Positions 1 through 6,930 of a stretch of DNA of 14,303 nt are shown here, piece after piece. Source of the DNA: Spirochaetes bacterium RBG_16_67_19. GTDB lineage: Bacteria > Spirochaetota > Spirochaetia > SZUA-6 > DRHE01. Below the pieces are notes generated by a model, which worked only from the letters and a program-made list of their open reading frames with translations, searched no databases and was not told where the DNA came from. Made by a program: the position numbers and the translations under genes. Location: positions 2,785 through 17,087 of the forward strand of contig MIBK01000232.1 in NCBI GenBank assembly GCA_001829505.1. The letters run 5' to 3'. Numbering within the stretch: the first letter of the stretch is position 1; every line of letters begins with the position of its first letter.

Positions 1-2
1 CC

Positions 3-1301
3 ATTCCCGGGAGCCGGCCTCTGGCCCGCCTCGCGCTGTACGCGCGTCTGCGCGCCGGCCAGGCGCCCGCCGAGCCGCCGCCCCGTGGCTTTTCCTCCGA
101 TCCCGACATCCAATACCTGCAGACGGAAGCCGCGGCAGCGAGCCAAGGTCCTCCGCCCGCGGATCTGCACCCCGAGTTGGAAAGCCTGCTCTCCGTTGGC
201 CTCCGGCCGGCGGCTGGCAACCTCCAGGCCCTGGCCGAGCGCTGGAAGGATGAGGCTCTGCTGAGGGACGCCGGGCTGGCCTGGATGGCGGAGGGAGAAA
301 TCGGGCGGGCAGCGGCGGTGTTCCGCGCGCTGCCGGACGGGCCCGTCGCCAGGGAGCTGCGCCTGGGCGCGGCCTATGACGCGGGCTCCTGGGAAGAGGC
401 CCTCGCCCTGCTGGAGGAGGAGGTCCAGGCCTCCCCCGAAATGATCCTGATGCATGCGGATCTGCTGATGCTTCTGGCCCGCGAGCGGGAGGCCGCTGGA
501 TTGTACCAGGAGAGCATTGCCCGCGATCCGAAGCTCTTCTGGTCCCCGTATCTGAACCTTGGCGGCATCCTGGAGGCTGACGGGCAGCGGGAGACGGCCG
601 GCGAGCTGTACCGCCGGGCTTACGAGCTGTTCCCGGAAAGCGAGGCGGCGGCCACCGCGCTGCTCTCCAGCCTGCTGCGGGCAGGCCAGCGGGAAGCTGC
701 GTTCCAGGTGCTGGAGCGCAGCCTGGCCGTCCTTCCCGAGAGCCTGCCATTGCGCTGGCTGCTCCTGGAGCTGGAGCGGGGGGAGGGCGGAGGCGAGCGA
801 TACCAGGCGGCCTTGAGGAAGCTGTACGCCGAGCATCCTCAGAACGCCGCGCTGGGGCAAGCCCTGGCGGTCCACCTTCTCGGGTTGGCCGACCCGGCAG
901 GGGCCTGGGCGGTGCTGGAGGAGTACCAGGGTCCGGCGGAGCAGCCCTGGTTGCTGGAAGCCCGCGGCCTCGCCAAGTCACTCGAGGGGGACCTGGCCGC
1001 CGGCGCGGATTTCCTGCGGCGCTGCCTGGCCGCCGGAGGGGATGGCCGGGCGCGCTGCAACCTGGCCGTGATCCTGGCCGCCGGCGGGGAAATGGAGGCC
1101 GCCGCTCGCGAGTTCAGCCAGGCCTCCGGCCAGCTTTCCGACCGGCCGCGGCTGGCCGCCCAGGCCCGGGCCCGGCTGGCCGAGCTTCACCTGCGCCTGG
1201 GCAACCGCGCCGCCGCGCGCCGCGAGAGCGCCTACGCCCTGGAGCTGGACCCGGGAAACGGCCGCGCGCTGCTGCTTTTGCGAACGCTTGAAGGCGAATG
1301 A
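3..1301 (+). CDS. TPR-repeat protein, 5' partial
   Basis: The reading frame is already open at the left edge (first full codon at position 3) and ends with TGA at 1299-1301, so the true start lies outside the window. A TTG at 177 is a possible but unconvincing start: the frame upstream of it is open and encodes plausible protein. The sequence is a run of helical hairpins typical of tetratricopeptide repeats, for example around LYQESIARDP, ELYRRAYELFPES and YALELDPGNGRALLLL near the C-terminus. TPR proteins act as protein-protein interaction scaffolds; the partner cannot be read here. No signal peptide can be judged because the N-terminus is missing. It lies 24 nt upstream of bactofilin on the same strand, so a role in envelope or cell-shape assembly is possible but is inference. 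Alanine-, leucine- and GC-rich composition matches its neighbours. Confidence 0.85.
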   Translation: MPGSRPLARLALYARLRAGQAPAEPPPRGFSSDPDIQYLQTEAAAASQGPPPADLHPELESLLSVGLRPAAGNLQALAERWKDEALLRDAGLAWMAEGEIGRAAAVFRALPDGPVARELRLGAAYDAGSWEEALALLEEEVQASPEMILMHADLLMLLAREREAAGLYQESIARDPKLFWSPYLNLGGILEADGQRETAGELYRRAYELFPESEAAATALLSSLLRAGQREAAFQVLERSLAVLPESLPLRWLLLELERGEGGGERYQAALRKLYAEHPQNAALGQALAVHLLGLADPAGAWAVLEEYQGPAEQPWLLEARGLAKSLEGDLAAGADFLRRCLAAGGDGRARCNLAVILAAGGEMEAAAREFSQASGQLSDRPRLAAQARARLAELHLRLGNRAAARRESAYALELDPGNGRALLLLRTLEGE

Positions 1302-1325
1302 AAAAAGTGTTACCTTGCTGAGACA

Positions 1326-1784
1326 ATGGCCATCAAGAATGAAGCCAATGCCTGCATAATTGGCGAAAACTCGGTATTCGAAGGCAGGTTCTACGTCAGC
1401 GGCTCGATCCTGATCGAGGGCAAGTTCCAGGGCGACATCAAGACCGAGGACCAGGTCACCGTCGGCCCGACCGGCAAGGTGCGCACCGACATCATCGCCC
1501 GCAAGGTCACGGTGGCCGGCACCCTGATCGGCAACATCACCGCCTCGGAGGAAGTCAACCTGATCCAGAACGGCAAGGTGCTCGGCAACATCAGCACCCC
1601 GCGCCTGAACGTCGAAAACGGCGTGATCACCGAGGGGAAGGTGACCATCACCAACGGGCGCCCCGATTCCGTTGGAAAGCTCATCCAGGAATCCTTCGGC
1701 GAGGACGCCGAGCAGCTGTTTTCGGCGCAGGAGAAGACCGTCCGCAAGGAAAGGGCCAAGGACAAGGAATCCAAAGCCGAATAG
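1326..1784 (+). CDS. Bactofilin family cytoskeletal protein
   Basis: This 152-aa protein has the bactofilin (DUF583) fold signature. Roughly residues 10-110 are a repetitive right-handed beta-helix with regularly spaced glycines and hydrophobics, e.g. ILIEGKFQGDI, VTVAGTLIGNI and KVLGNIS. Residues 115-152 form a charged, probably disordered tail rich in Lys and Glu. Bactofilins polymerise without nucleotide into filaments that organise cell-wall enzymes and shape; in helical bacteria they influence curvature (established for the family). The start ATG at 1326 follows the TPR gene by 24 nt without a strong ribosome binding site. The stop TAG (1782-1784) directly abuts the ATG of the methionine aminopeptidase gene, so the two are probably translationally coupled. 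The short length is normal for the family. Confidence 0.93.
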   Translation: MAIKNEANACIIGENSVFEGRFYVSGSILIEGKFQGDIKTEDQVTVGPTGKVRTDIIARKVTVAGTLIGNITASEEVNLIQNGKVLGNISTPRLNVENGVITEGKVTITNGRPDSVGKLIQESFGEDAEQLFSAQEKTVRKERAKDKESKAE

Positions 1785-2543
1785 ATGATCAGGCTCAAGA
1801 ACTCAGGCGAGATCTCCAGGATCCGGGAGGCCAGCGCCATCCTGGCGCGGACCCTCCAGGAGCTGGCCGGGCTGGTGAGGGAAGGGATCAGCACCGCCGA
1901 GCTGGACGATTTCGCCCGCGAGGTTCTCCGCCAGCGGGGAGGGGAGCCGGCCTTCCTGGGGTACAACCGTTTCCCAGCCTCCCTGTGCGTCTCGATCAAC
2001 GAGCAGGTCATCCACGGCATCCCCGGCAGGAAGAAGCTGCGCAAAGGGGACATCGTCGGCCTGGACATCGGCATCAACCTGGGCGGCTACTTCAGCGACA
2101 CCGCGGTCAGCCTGCCGGTTGGCGCGGTCTCTCCCCAGCGGGCGCGCCTGCTGGCCGTCACACGCGAGTGCCTGGCCCGCGGGGTGCAGGCCGCGGTAGT
2201 CGGCAACCGGATCAGCCAGATTTCCGCGGCGGTCTACGAGCACGCCCGCGCCAACGGCTTCGAGGTGGTGCGCCAGTTCTGCGGCCACGGGGTCGGTTTC
2301 GCGCTGCACGAGGAGCCGCAGGTCCCCAACTACGTCTCCTCCGGGCCCAACCCGCGCCTGAAGCCGGGCATGGTCCTGGCCCTGGAGCCGATGCTGAACG
2401 CCGGCACCTGGGAGGTGGAGGTGCTGGGGGACGACTGGACGGTGGTCACCGCCGACCGCAGCGACTCGGCCCACTTCGAGCACACCATCGTCATCCACAA
2501 GGACCGCACCGAAGTGCTCACCGGATCGGAGCTGCTGCCGTGA
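1785..2543 (+). CDS. map: Methionine aminopeptidase, type I
   Basis: This 252-aa cytosolic enzyme removes the N-terminal methionine from nascent proteins after deformylation. All expected active-site residues are visible. Substrate-binding His77 is in QVIHGIPG. The five metal ligands are Asp94 (GLDIG), Asp105 (FSDTA), His168 (CGHGVG), Glu201 (LEPML) and Glu232 (FEHTIV). His175 (ALHEEP) is the second active-site His. These positions are offset by only two or three residues from E. coli MetAP, and there is no N-terminal zinc-finger or SH3-like extension, so it is the short bacterial type I form. The ATG immediately follows the bactofilin stop codon. No strong Shine-Dalgarno lies at normal spacing, which points to coupling with the upstream gene. 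The stop codon overlaps the GTG start of the protease gene. Confidence 0.97.
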   Translation: MIRLKNSGEISRIREASAILARTLQELAGLVREGISTAELDDFAREVLRQRGGEPAFLGYNRFPASLCVSINEQVIHGIPGRKKLRKGDIVGLDIGINLGGYFSDTAVSLPVGAVSPQRARLLAVTRECLARGVQAAVVGNRISQISAAVYEHARANGFEVVRQFCGHGVGFALHEEPQVPNYVSSGPNPRLKPGMVLALEPMLNAGTWEVEVLGDDWTVVTADRSDSAHFEHTIVIHKDRTEVLTGSELLP

Positions 2544-3862
2544 GGAGGGCATTGGCCAGCGCGGCCTTCCTGCTGTGTTTGGCCGCGGTGCCGGCGGCGC
2601 GCGGACTGAACCCGGGGGCCTCCGGGACCGGGCCGGCTTCCGGCGGCGATGGCCTGCAGGGTGCCATCCACCGGGCGGCGGCGGCAGCGGTGCCGGCTAT
2701 CGTCCAGGTGGAGGTGGTTGAGCTGGTCCAGGGCTACCGCAAAGCGGGCCTGGGTTCGGGGGTCATCTTCCGGCTGGAGGACGGCAGCGCCTACGTGGTG
2801 ACCAACAACCACGTGCTCGGGCAGGCCGACCAGATCAGAGTGCGCCTGTCCGCGGGGCAGGACTACCCGGCCACGCTGCAGGGCCGGGACCCGCGCCGCG
2901 ACCTGGCGGTGATCCGCTTCCAGGCCCCGGGGCCGCTGGCCGCGCTGGATTTCGGGGACTCCGGCCAGGTGCGCCCGGGGGACTGGGTGCTGGCGGTGGG
3001 CAGCCCGCTGGGTCTGGACTCCAGCGTCACCCTGGGGGTGGTCAGCGCGGTGGGCCGGCGCGGCGGGCCCGGGGGGAACATCAGCGACTTCATCCAGACC
3101 GACGCGGTCATCAACCCGGGCAACTCCGGCGGCGCGCTGCTCAATCTGGCCGGCAAGGTGATCGGCATCAACACCTGGATCGCCTCCGACAGCGGCAGCT
3201 ACGAAGGCTACGGCTTCGCCCTGCCCTCCGGCAGCGTCCAGCGCAGCGTCCGCGACATCCTGGAGGCCAGTCGCGCCCGCTACGGCTGGCTGGGGGTCGG
3301 CGGAATCGATCCTCCGGCGACGCTCAAGCAGGAGCTGTACCTGCCGGCTGCCAAGGGGGCCCTGCTGGCCAACCTGTACCTGGACGGGCCGGCCGCGCAG
3401 GCAGGTCTGGAGCTCGGCGACTACCTCACCCAGGTGGCCGGGCTGCGGATCGAGAACACTCCCGGCCTCATCCAGGCGGTGGCGGACACGCCTCCGGGGA
3501 CCTCCGCCCTGGTGCGCTTTTCACGCGCGGGGCTGCCCATGAGCCTGCCGGTCCTGCTCGGGGAAAGGCCAGAGGAGCAGCAGCTGGCCGGGCGCAACCA
3601 CCTGCTCTGGCCCGGTCTGGTCGCGGTCGGCGGGCCGGAGGGGCGGGGAGTGGAAGTGGTGCTGGTATTCCGCGGCACGCCGGCCGAGCGGGCGGGGCTG
3701 CGGGTCGGGGACCTGGTCATCGCGGTGGACGGTGAAGGGCTGGCCGGCCTGCCCGGCTTCTTCGCGGTGCTCAACCGCCTGGAAGCGGATTGCCGGCTGG
3801 ATGTCCGGCGGGGAGAGGAGCAGCTGGCCGTCGAACTGGGCCGGGGGGAGAGTCAACGATGA
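2540..3862 (+). CDS. HtrA/DegP-like secreted serine protease with two PDZ domains
   Basis: This 440-aa protein starts at GTG 2540, inside the map stop codon (GTGA overlap), with GGAG at 2528-2531 as ribosome binding site. This start gives a good signal peptide: RR at 2-3, a hydrophobic core to about residue 17, and an Ala-rich cleavage region near residue 20. The trypsin-like domain (about 45-240) carries the full catalytic triad: His91 (TNNHVLG), Asp121 (RRDLAVI) and Ser196 (NPGNSGGAL). Two PDZ domains follow, about 248-340 (GPAAQAGLELGDYL) and 360-437 (GTPAERAGLRVGDLVIAVDG). The architecture matches DegP/DegQ-type periplasmic proteases and chaperones that deal with misfolded envelope proteins. 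The PDZ domains are divergent, so substrate range cannot be inferred. The frame is open further upstream across map, but that extension is a high-GC artefact. I leave the symbol blank because degP, degQ and htrA cannot be told apart here. Confidence 0.94.
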   Translation: MRRALASAAFLLCLAAVPAARGLNPGASGTGPASGGDGLQGAIHRAAAAAVPAIVQVEVVELVQGYRKAGLGSGVIFRLEDGSAYVVTNNHVLGQADQIRVRLSAGQDYPATLQGRDPRRDLAVIRFQAPGPLAALDFGDSGQVRPGDWVLAVGSPLGLDSSVTLGVVSAVGRRGGPGGNISDFIQTDAVINPGNSGGALLNLAGKVIGINTWIASDSGSYEGYGFALPSGSVQRSVRDILEASRARYGWLGVGGIDPPATLKQELYLPAAKGALLANLYLDGPAAQAGLELGDYLTQVAGLRIENTPGLIQAVADTPPGTSALVRFSRAGLPMSLPVLLGERPEEQQLAGRNHLLWPGLVAVGGPEGRGVEVVLVFRGTPAERAGLRVGDLVIAVDGEGLAGLPGFFAVLNRLEADCRLDVRRGEEQLAVELGRGESQR

Positions 3863-4461
3863 AGGTATTCCTGCCTTATCAAACCGTGCGCAACAACGCC
3901 ATCAAGCTCGCCTATCGGATCAACCGCTCGGGTTTCATTCCCGATGTGATCTACGTCAGCTTGCGCGGCGGCGCCTACCTGGGCAACGTGCTCAGCGAGT
4001 ACTTCAAGCTGGTCAAGAAGCAGGAACGCCCCGTGTACTACGCGGCCGTGGTGGCCCGCTCCTACGCGGACGTGCGCGTGCAGGAGCAGATCAAGGTGGA
4101 GGGCTGGACCTACAACCCGGAGCACCTGCGCCAGGGCGACCGGGTGCTGATCGTGGACGACATCTTCGACACCGGCCGGACGGTCAACCATCTGGTGAAC
4201 GTGGTGCTCTCCAAGGGAATCCCGCGCCAGGACATCCGCATCGCGGTGCACGACTATAAGATCCGCCGGTACCTGGGCGAGGAACTGCCGGTGCGGCCGG
4301 ACTACTACTGCGTGCGCCACGATATCCTCCGCCCGGAGGACGATTTCTGGATCCACTACTCCAGCCACGAGCTGGTGGGCCTCACCGCCGAGGAGCGGGA
4401 GGCGCACTACTACAGCCACGACGAGGGCCTGCGCGAGGCGCTGGAGTTCCTCTACGAGTAA
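3859..4461 (+). CDS. Phosphoribosyltransferase (PRTase type I fold, purine PRT-like)
   Basis: This 200-aa cytosolic protein has the diagnostic PRPP-binding loop of type I phosphoribosyltransferases at residues 96-108 (VLIVDDIFDTGRT), with the paired acids Asp100/Asp101 and the DTG turn. A likely pyrophosphate-binding loop lies at 34-42 (SLRGGAYLG). Such enzymes join a base to PRPP, as in purine or pyrimidine salvage. The RGG loop and overall layout resemble the Gpt/Hpt-like group, but the base-specificity hood is not diagnostic by eye, so substrate is unassigned. A C-terminal segment (about 160-200) is rich in acidic and aromatic residues. The ATG overlaps the protease stop (ATGA), with GGAG at 3847-3850. 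It ends the plus-strand operon, 3 nt from the stop of a convergent gene. An uncharacterised or regulatory PRT homologue is the alternative. Confidence 0.88.
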   Translation: MKVFLPYQTVRNNAIKLAYRINRSGFIPDVIYVSLRGGAYLGNVLSEYFKLVKKQERPVYYAAVVARSYADVRVQEQIKVEGWTYNPEHLRQGDRVLIVDDIFDTGRTVNHLVNVVLSKGIPRQDIRIAVHDYKIRRYLGEELPVRPDYYCVRHDILRPEDDFWIHYSSHELVGLTAEEREAHYYSHDEGLREALEFLYE

Positions 4462-4480
4462 GGCCTACTCCTGCTTCCAG
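4441..4480. terminator. Imperfect dyad spanning two convergent stop codons
   Basis: A perfect 5-bp inverted repeat, GAGTA (4456-4460) and TACTC (4466-4470), flanks a 5-nt AGGCC loop. An outer CTGGA (4441-4445) can pair with TCCAG (4476-4480), giving a broken 40-nt dyad. It covers the TAA of the phosphoribosyltransferase gene and the TAG of the opposing lipoprotein gene. It could act as a bidirectional terminator, but no T-tract follows on either side and the stem is short, so this is weak. Confidence 0.25.
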
Positions 4481-5607
4481 GTCCAGACGTAGCCGCTGGC
4501 ATAATCGCCGCGCCATAGCCCCGAGCCGTTCGTGCCGAGGAACAGCCTGAGGTTCACGGCATCGTAGAACAGGCAGTTCAGGGAGCCGCTGTACAGCGCG
4601 GTGATATTGTAGGCGGGCTGCCGGGTAATGTCGGTTGGGACGTCTACATTGCCGTCGGCGATGCGGTAATAACCCTGGCTCTGCGTGCCCACGTAGATGG
4701 CGCCGACATCGGCACCAGGGGCGGCGAAGGCCGTGAAGCGGGCAGTAGACTCCCCGTCCACATTGGGGATAGCCGTAGTGGTCTTCGTCCAGTTGGTGCC
4801 GCCGTCATCCGTGCGGTACAGGTGCCCGTTGCCGGCCGAGACGTAAAGGGCAACTCCGTCATCGAACAGGCCGCCTGACACGGGGGGACCCGACAGCGGG
4901 GAAACCGGCGGAGAACCCGCCCCTGCGCTGTATACGGTGAAGGCGCCTCCGATGGCGGCATTCTGGTAGAGGGAACCCCCAACCAGAATCCAGTAGCTGC
5001 CCCCAATAGTGGCCTGGGCCACATCGAGGAAACCTACCTCCACCGGGGGATCCACCGCCCAATCCACCAGGGTAAACACAGCCCCATTCCCGTAATACAG
5101 GGCGTTTCCAGTGCCATCATTGGCGTTCGTGCCGACAAAAAGCTGGCCGCCCACATTCTTGAGAAGCGTGATTTCGACGTCGTTGGGTTCCGTCATCACT
5201 TCCGTCCAGATCGGAAACGAGGCCGCTGGAGAAGTCCACAGACCATATCCGCTGCCATCGGTATTGTCGTAGAATCCCGCATAGATGTCTGTGCCGAGAA
5301 TCTCCAGGGTATTGCACATGGCGTTAGCCAGGCCGGGCGGCGGCGCCACAACCGTCCAGGTGTCGGTGGCCAAGACACCCCGGACATACAGGCGTCCGGC
5401 GGCAGCGAGGTAGTAGTCCGTTCCCGTATCATTGAACTTCACCATCTTGAACACGGAGGCCACGTCCGGGAATCCCTTGTCGTCCCCCAGGGGGACCTCC
5501 TGGGACAGGGCGTAGAAAACCGGTTGGAGCGCCAGGTCCCTGCAGGACGTTAACGCCAGCAGGGCGGCCAGAAACGCGAAGCCGATGTATCGAATCTTGC
5601 CTGTCAT
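4465..5607 (-). CDS. Lipoprotein with beta-propeller-like / Asp-box repeats
   Basis: This 380-aa protein starts at ATG 5607-5605, preceded by AGGAAAAGGAA. The N-terminus is a lipoprotein signal: Lys/Arg at 4-6, a hydrophobic stretch and the lipobox LTSC with acylated Cys22. The mature part is a chain of short beta-rich repeats ending in patterns such as GRLYVRG, GQLFVGT, GALYYG-like, AIYVGT and LRLFLGTNGSGLWRG. One clear BNR/Asp-box (YRTDDGGTNW, 264-273) is present. This resembles the multi-bladed propellers of sialidase-like or Vps10-like proteins. No catalytic sialidase residues can be assigned, so a binding or structural role on the outer membrane is more likely. It lies 14 nt downstream of the beta-barrel gene in the same operon. 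The frame is open upstream through that gene, but the lipoprotein signal fixes the start. Sampled stretches are less GC-rich (about 53-58%) than the ATPase genes. Confidence 0.85.
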   Translation of the reverse strand: MTGKIRYIGFAFLAALLALTSCRDLALQPVFYALSQEVPLGDDKGFPDVASVFKMVKFNDTGTDYYLAAAGRLYVRGVLATDTWTVVAPPPGLANAMCNTLEILGTDIYAGFYDNTDGSGYGLWTSPAASFPIWTEVMTEPNDVEITLLKNVGGQLFVGTNANDGTGNALYYGNGAVFTLVDWAVDPPVEVGFLDVAQATIGGSYWILVGGSLYQNAAIGGAFTVYSAGAGSPPVSPLSGPPVSGGLFDDGVALYVSAGNGHLYRTDDGGTNWTKTTTAIPNVDGESTARFTAFAAPGADVGAIYVGTQSQGYYRIADGNVDVPTDITRQPAYNITALYSGSLNCLFYDAVNLRLFLGTNGSGLWRGDYASGYVWTWKQE

Positions 5608-5621
5608 TTCCTTTTCCTGCT

Positions 5622-6230
5622 TCAGAAGCTGTACTGGGCGGTCACGGAGACCTCGAGGAAGTTGCCCATGAGTCCCATGGAGGGCTCCTCCGGCCAGGGC
5701 TGGGGGACCCACCAATAGACCACGTTCAGGCCGAAGCCCCAGTTGACGTTGTATTTCCAAAGCGAAGCGAAGCCCGGCTTCAGGATGAAGTCCAGGTGGC
5801 TCTGCGCTCCGTACTTGATGACGTCCATGCCGACACCCAGGAAAATCGGGAACTCGAAGGGGAAGGCGTGCAGGATGAACGAAGCCTTGGCGGTGAAGGA
5901 CAGCATGTACATGAAGTTTTCCTGCGTGCTCTTGGCAAAGATCCCGCCCACCTCCGCGCCGACCAGCCAGTGGTTGTCCAGGTGGATGCCCCACTGCAGC
6001 GAGCCCAATCCCCCGAGCGACAGGTTGGTGGAGTCCACGATGGCCCCGTCGAAATCCATGAAAAACAGCGGGATGAAGGGCCCGAGGCTGAGGGCGAAGG
6101 ACTGCTGGCCCAGCGAATACACGGTGACCGGGGCGGGCTGCTCCTCTGCTTGAGCGGATACCAGGGCGGGGCAAAATACCACCAAAAGCACGAGCAGGAT
6201 CGCTGCCCGACACGGCTTGTTGAGGATCAT
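5622..6230 (-). CDS. Predicted small outer-membrane beta-barrel protein
   Basis: This 202-aa protein begins at ATG 6230-6228 with GGAG at 6237-6234 as ribosome binding site. A signal peptide with a long hydrophobic core (about 10-22) ends at a good VSA-QA cleavage site after Ala26. The mature chain alternates polar and hydrophobic residues in roughly ten-residue strands (e.g. FALSLGPFIPLFF, WLVGAEVGGIFA, FLEVSVTAQYSF). It has many aromatics at strand ends and finishes in Phe, a common C-terminal signal for BAM-dependent barrel insertion. Length suggests an 8-stranded barrel of the OmpW/OmpA type. Function is unknown; pore, adhesin or anchor are all possible. It is the first gene of a two-gene minus-strand unit with the propeller lipoprotein. 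Family membership by name is not claimed. Confidence 0.8.
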   Translation of the reverse strand: MILNKPCRAAILLVLLVVFCPALVSAQAEEQPAPVTVYSLGQQSFALSLGPFIPLFFMDFDGAIVDSTNLSLGGLGSLQWGIHLDNHWLVGAEVGGIFAKSTQENFMYMLSFTAKASFILHAFPFEFPIFLGVGMDVIKYGAQSHLDFILKPGFASLWKYNVNWGFGLNVVYWWVPQPWPEEPSMGLMGNFLEVSVTAQYSF

Positions 6231-6305
6231 ACGCTCCAGAGTCTAACACCGTGATCCTGTTTTATCAAGAAGCGCCGGCCGATAGATAAATAGCGGTTCC
6301 TGGGG

Positions 6306-6311
6306 TATAAT
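6306..6311 (+). promoter_or_regulatory. Perfect -10 box (TATAAT) for the LppM-like lipoprotein operon
   Basis: TATAAT occurs at 6306-6311 in an otherwise AT-rich part of the divergent intergenic region. Transcription would begin near 6318, leaving a short leader that still contains the GAGGAG ribosome binding site at 6321-6326. No good -35 box is visible at 16-18 bp upstream (TAGATA or similar), so the promoter may be weak or activator-dependent. Confidence 0.5.
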
Positions 6312-6320
6312 GCGGCACTC

Positions 6321-6326
6321 GAGGAG
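6321..6326 (+). promoter_or_regulatory. Ribosome binding site that fixes the TTG start at 6334
   Basis: GAGGAG at 6321-6326 sits 7 nt before TTG 6334. It lies downstream of the ATG at 6310, so it can only serve the TTG. The resulting N-terminus (KRLLLPALFAVALSSC) is a compact lipoprotein signal peptide, which supports this choice. Confidence 0.65.
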
Positions 6327-6333
6327 TCTGCGC

Positions 6334-6918
6334 TTGAAACGCCTGTTGCTCCCGGCTTTGTTCGCAGTGGCGTTGAGCTCCTGCATAGGAGTCCAATCCC
6401 AGCTCAGCCTCGGCAGGGACGGCTCCGGAACGCTGCGCATCAGCTACCGCGTCGCCCAGTTCCTGCGTGAAGGCCAGGGCCTGCCGCTGCCCGCCTCCCG
6501 GGAGGATTTCCAGCGGGCCGTGGAAGCCGAGCCGGGGCTGAGGCTGGAAGCGCTGAGCCAGCGCGAGGACGAGCAGGACCTGATCCTCGAAGCCCGCCTT
6601 GGCTTCGACCGGGTGGAGAATCTGAACGCCCTGGGCGACCGGCTCGGGCTGAGCTACGAAACCGAGGAGGACCGGCGCGTGTTCCGGCAGCGCCTGTACG
6701 CGGGGGCGACAGCCGGGGGCCTGTCCGCGGCGTCCCTGCGGATGCTGGAAACCTTCTTCCCGGGTTACGAGGTATCGCTGGAGCTGAGCTCGGCCGCGCC
6801 GATCCGCGCGCACTCCCTGGGGCAGCTCTCGGAGGACCGGCGCGTCCTGCGCTACCAGACCACGCTCCTGGAGCTGCTCAGACAACAGGACGAGGTGACC
6901 CTGGAAGTCGCCTGGTGA
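6334..6918 (+). CDS. LppM/DUF3153-like lipoprotein
   Basis: This protein is 194 aa from the preferred TTG start at 6334, or 202 aa if ATG 6310 is used. The N-terminus is a lipoprotein signal with lipobox LSSC and acylated Cys17. The mature start has the pattern QLSLGRDGSGTLRISYRV (23-40). The C-terminus (145-194) holds the small-beta pattern VSLELSSAAPIRA followed by LEVAW at the very end. This start-and-end arrangement resembles the LppM/DUF3153 domain, a lipid-anchored fold of unclear biochemical role; the match is by eye and tentative. It leads a three-gene plus-strand unit, with the next gene 12 nt downstream. The -10 box at 6306-6311 overlaps the upstream ATG, which argues against the longer form. 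Confidence 0.8.
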   Translation: MKRLLLPALFAVALSSCIGVQSQLSLGRDGSGTLRISYRVAQFLREGQGLPLPASREDFQRAVEAEPGLRLEALSQREDEQDLILEARLGFDRVENLNALGDRLGLSYETEEDRRVFRQRLYAGATAGGLSAASLRMLETFFPGYEVSLELSSAAPIRAHSLGQLSEDRRVLRYQTTLLELLRQQDEVTLEVAW

Positions 6919-6919
6919 T

Positions 6920-6924
6920 GGAGG
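6920..6924 (+). promoter_or_regulatory. Strong Shine-Dalgarno (GGAGG)
   Basis: GGAGG at 6920-6924 lies 6 nt before ATG 6931 and fixes the start of the composite lipoprotein. It is the clearest anti-16S match in the window. Confidence 0.75.
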
Positions 6925-6930
6925 TATAGA

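Noticed and set aside
177..179. TTG as the true start of the TPR protein
   Set aside because: The frame is open to the left edge and upstream codons encode plausible protein, so the gene is more likely truncated by the window.
1985..2539. Open frame extending the protease gene upstream across map
   Set aside because: It overlaps the clear methionine aminopeptidase gene, encodes low-complexity Arg/Gly/Pro-rich sequence, and the GTG at 2540 gives a proper signal peptide.
1391..2552. Minus-strand open frames opposite bactofilin and map
   Set aside because: No ribosome binding sites, unnatural composition and full overlap with two firmly identified genes.
5608..6249. Minus-strand frame continuing upstream of the propeller lipoprotein, suggesting a 594-aa fusion
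   Set aside because: The upstream part is a shadow of the beta-barrel gene; a lipoprotein signal with its own ribosome binding site starts at 5607.
6240..6268. Minus-strand promoter TTGATA-N17-TAGACT for the beta-barrel gene
   Set aside because: Its transcript would start near 6233 and lose the GGAG ribosome binding site at 6234-6237, so it does not fit the start at 6230.
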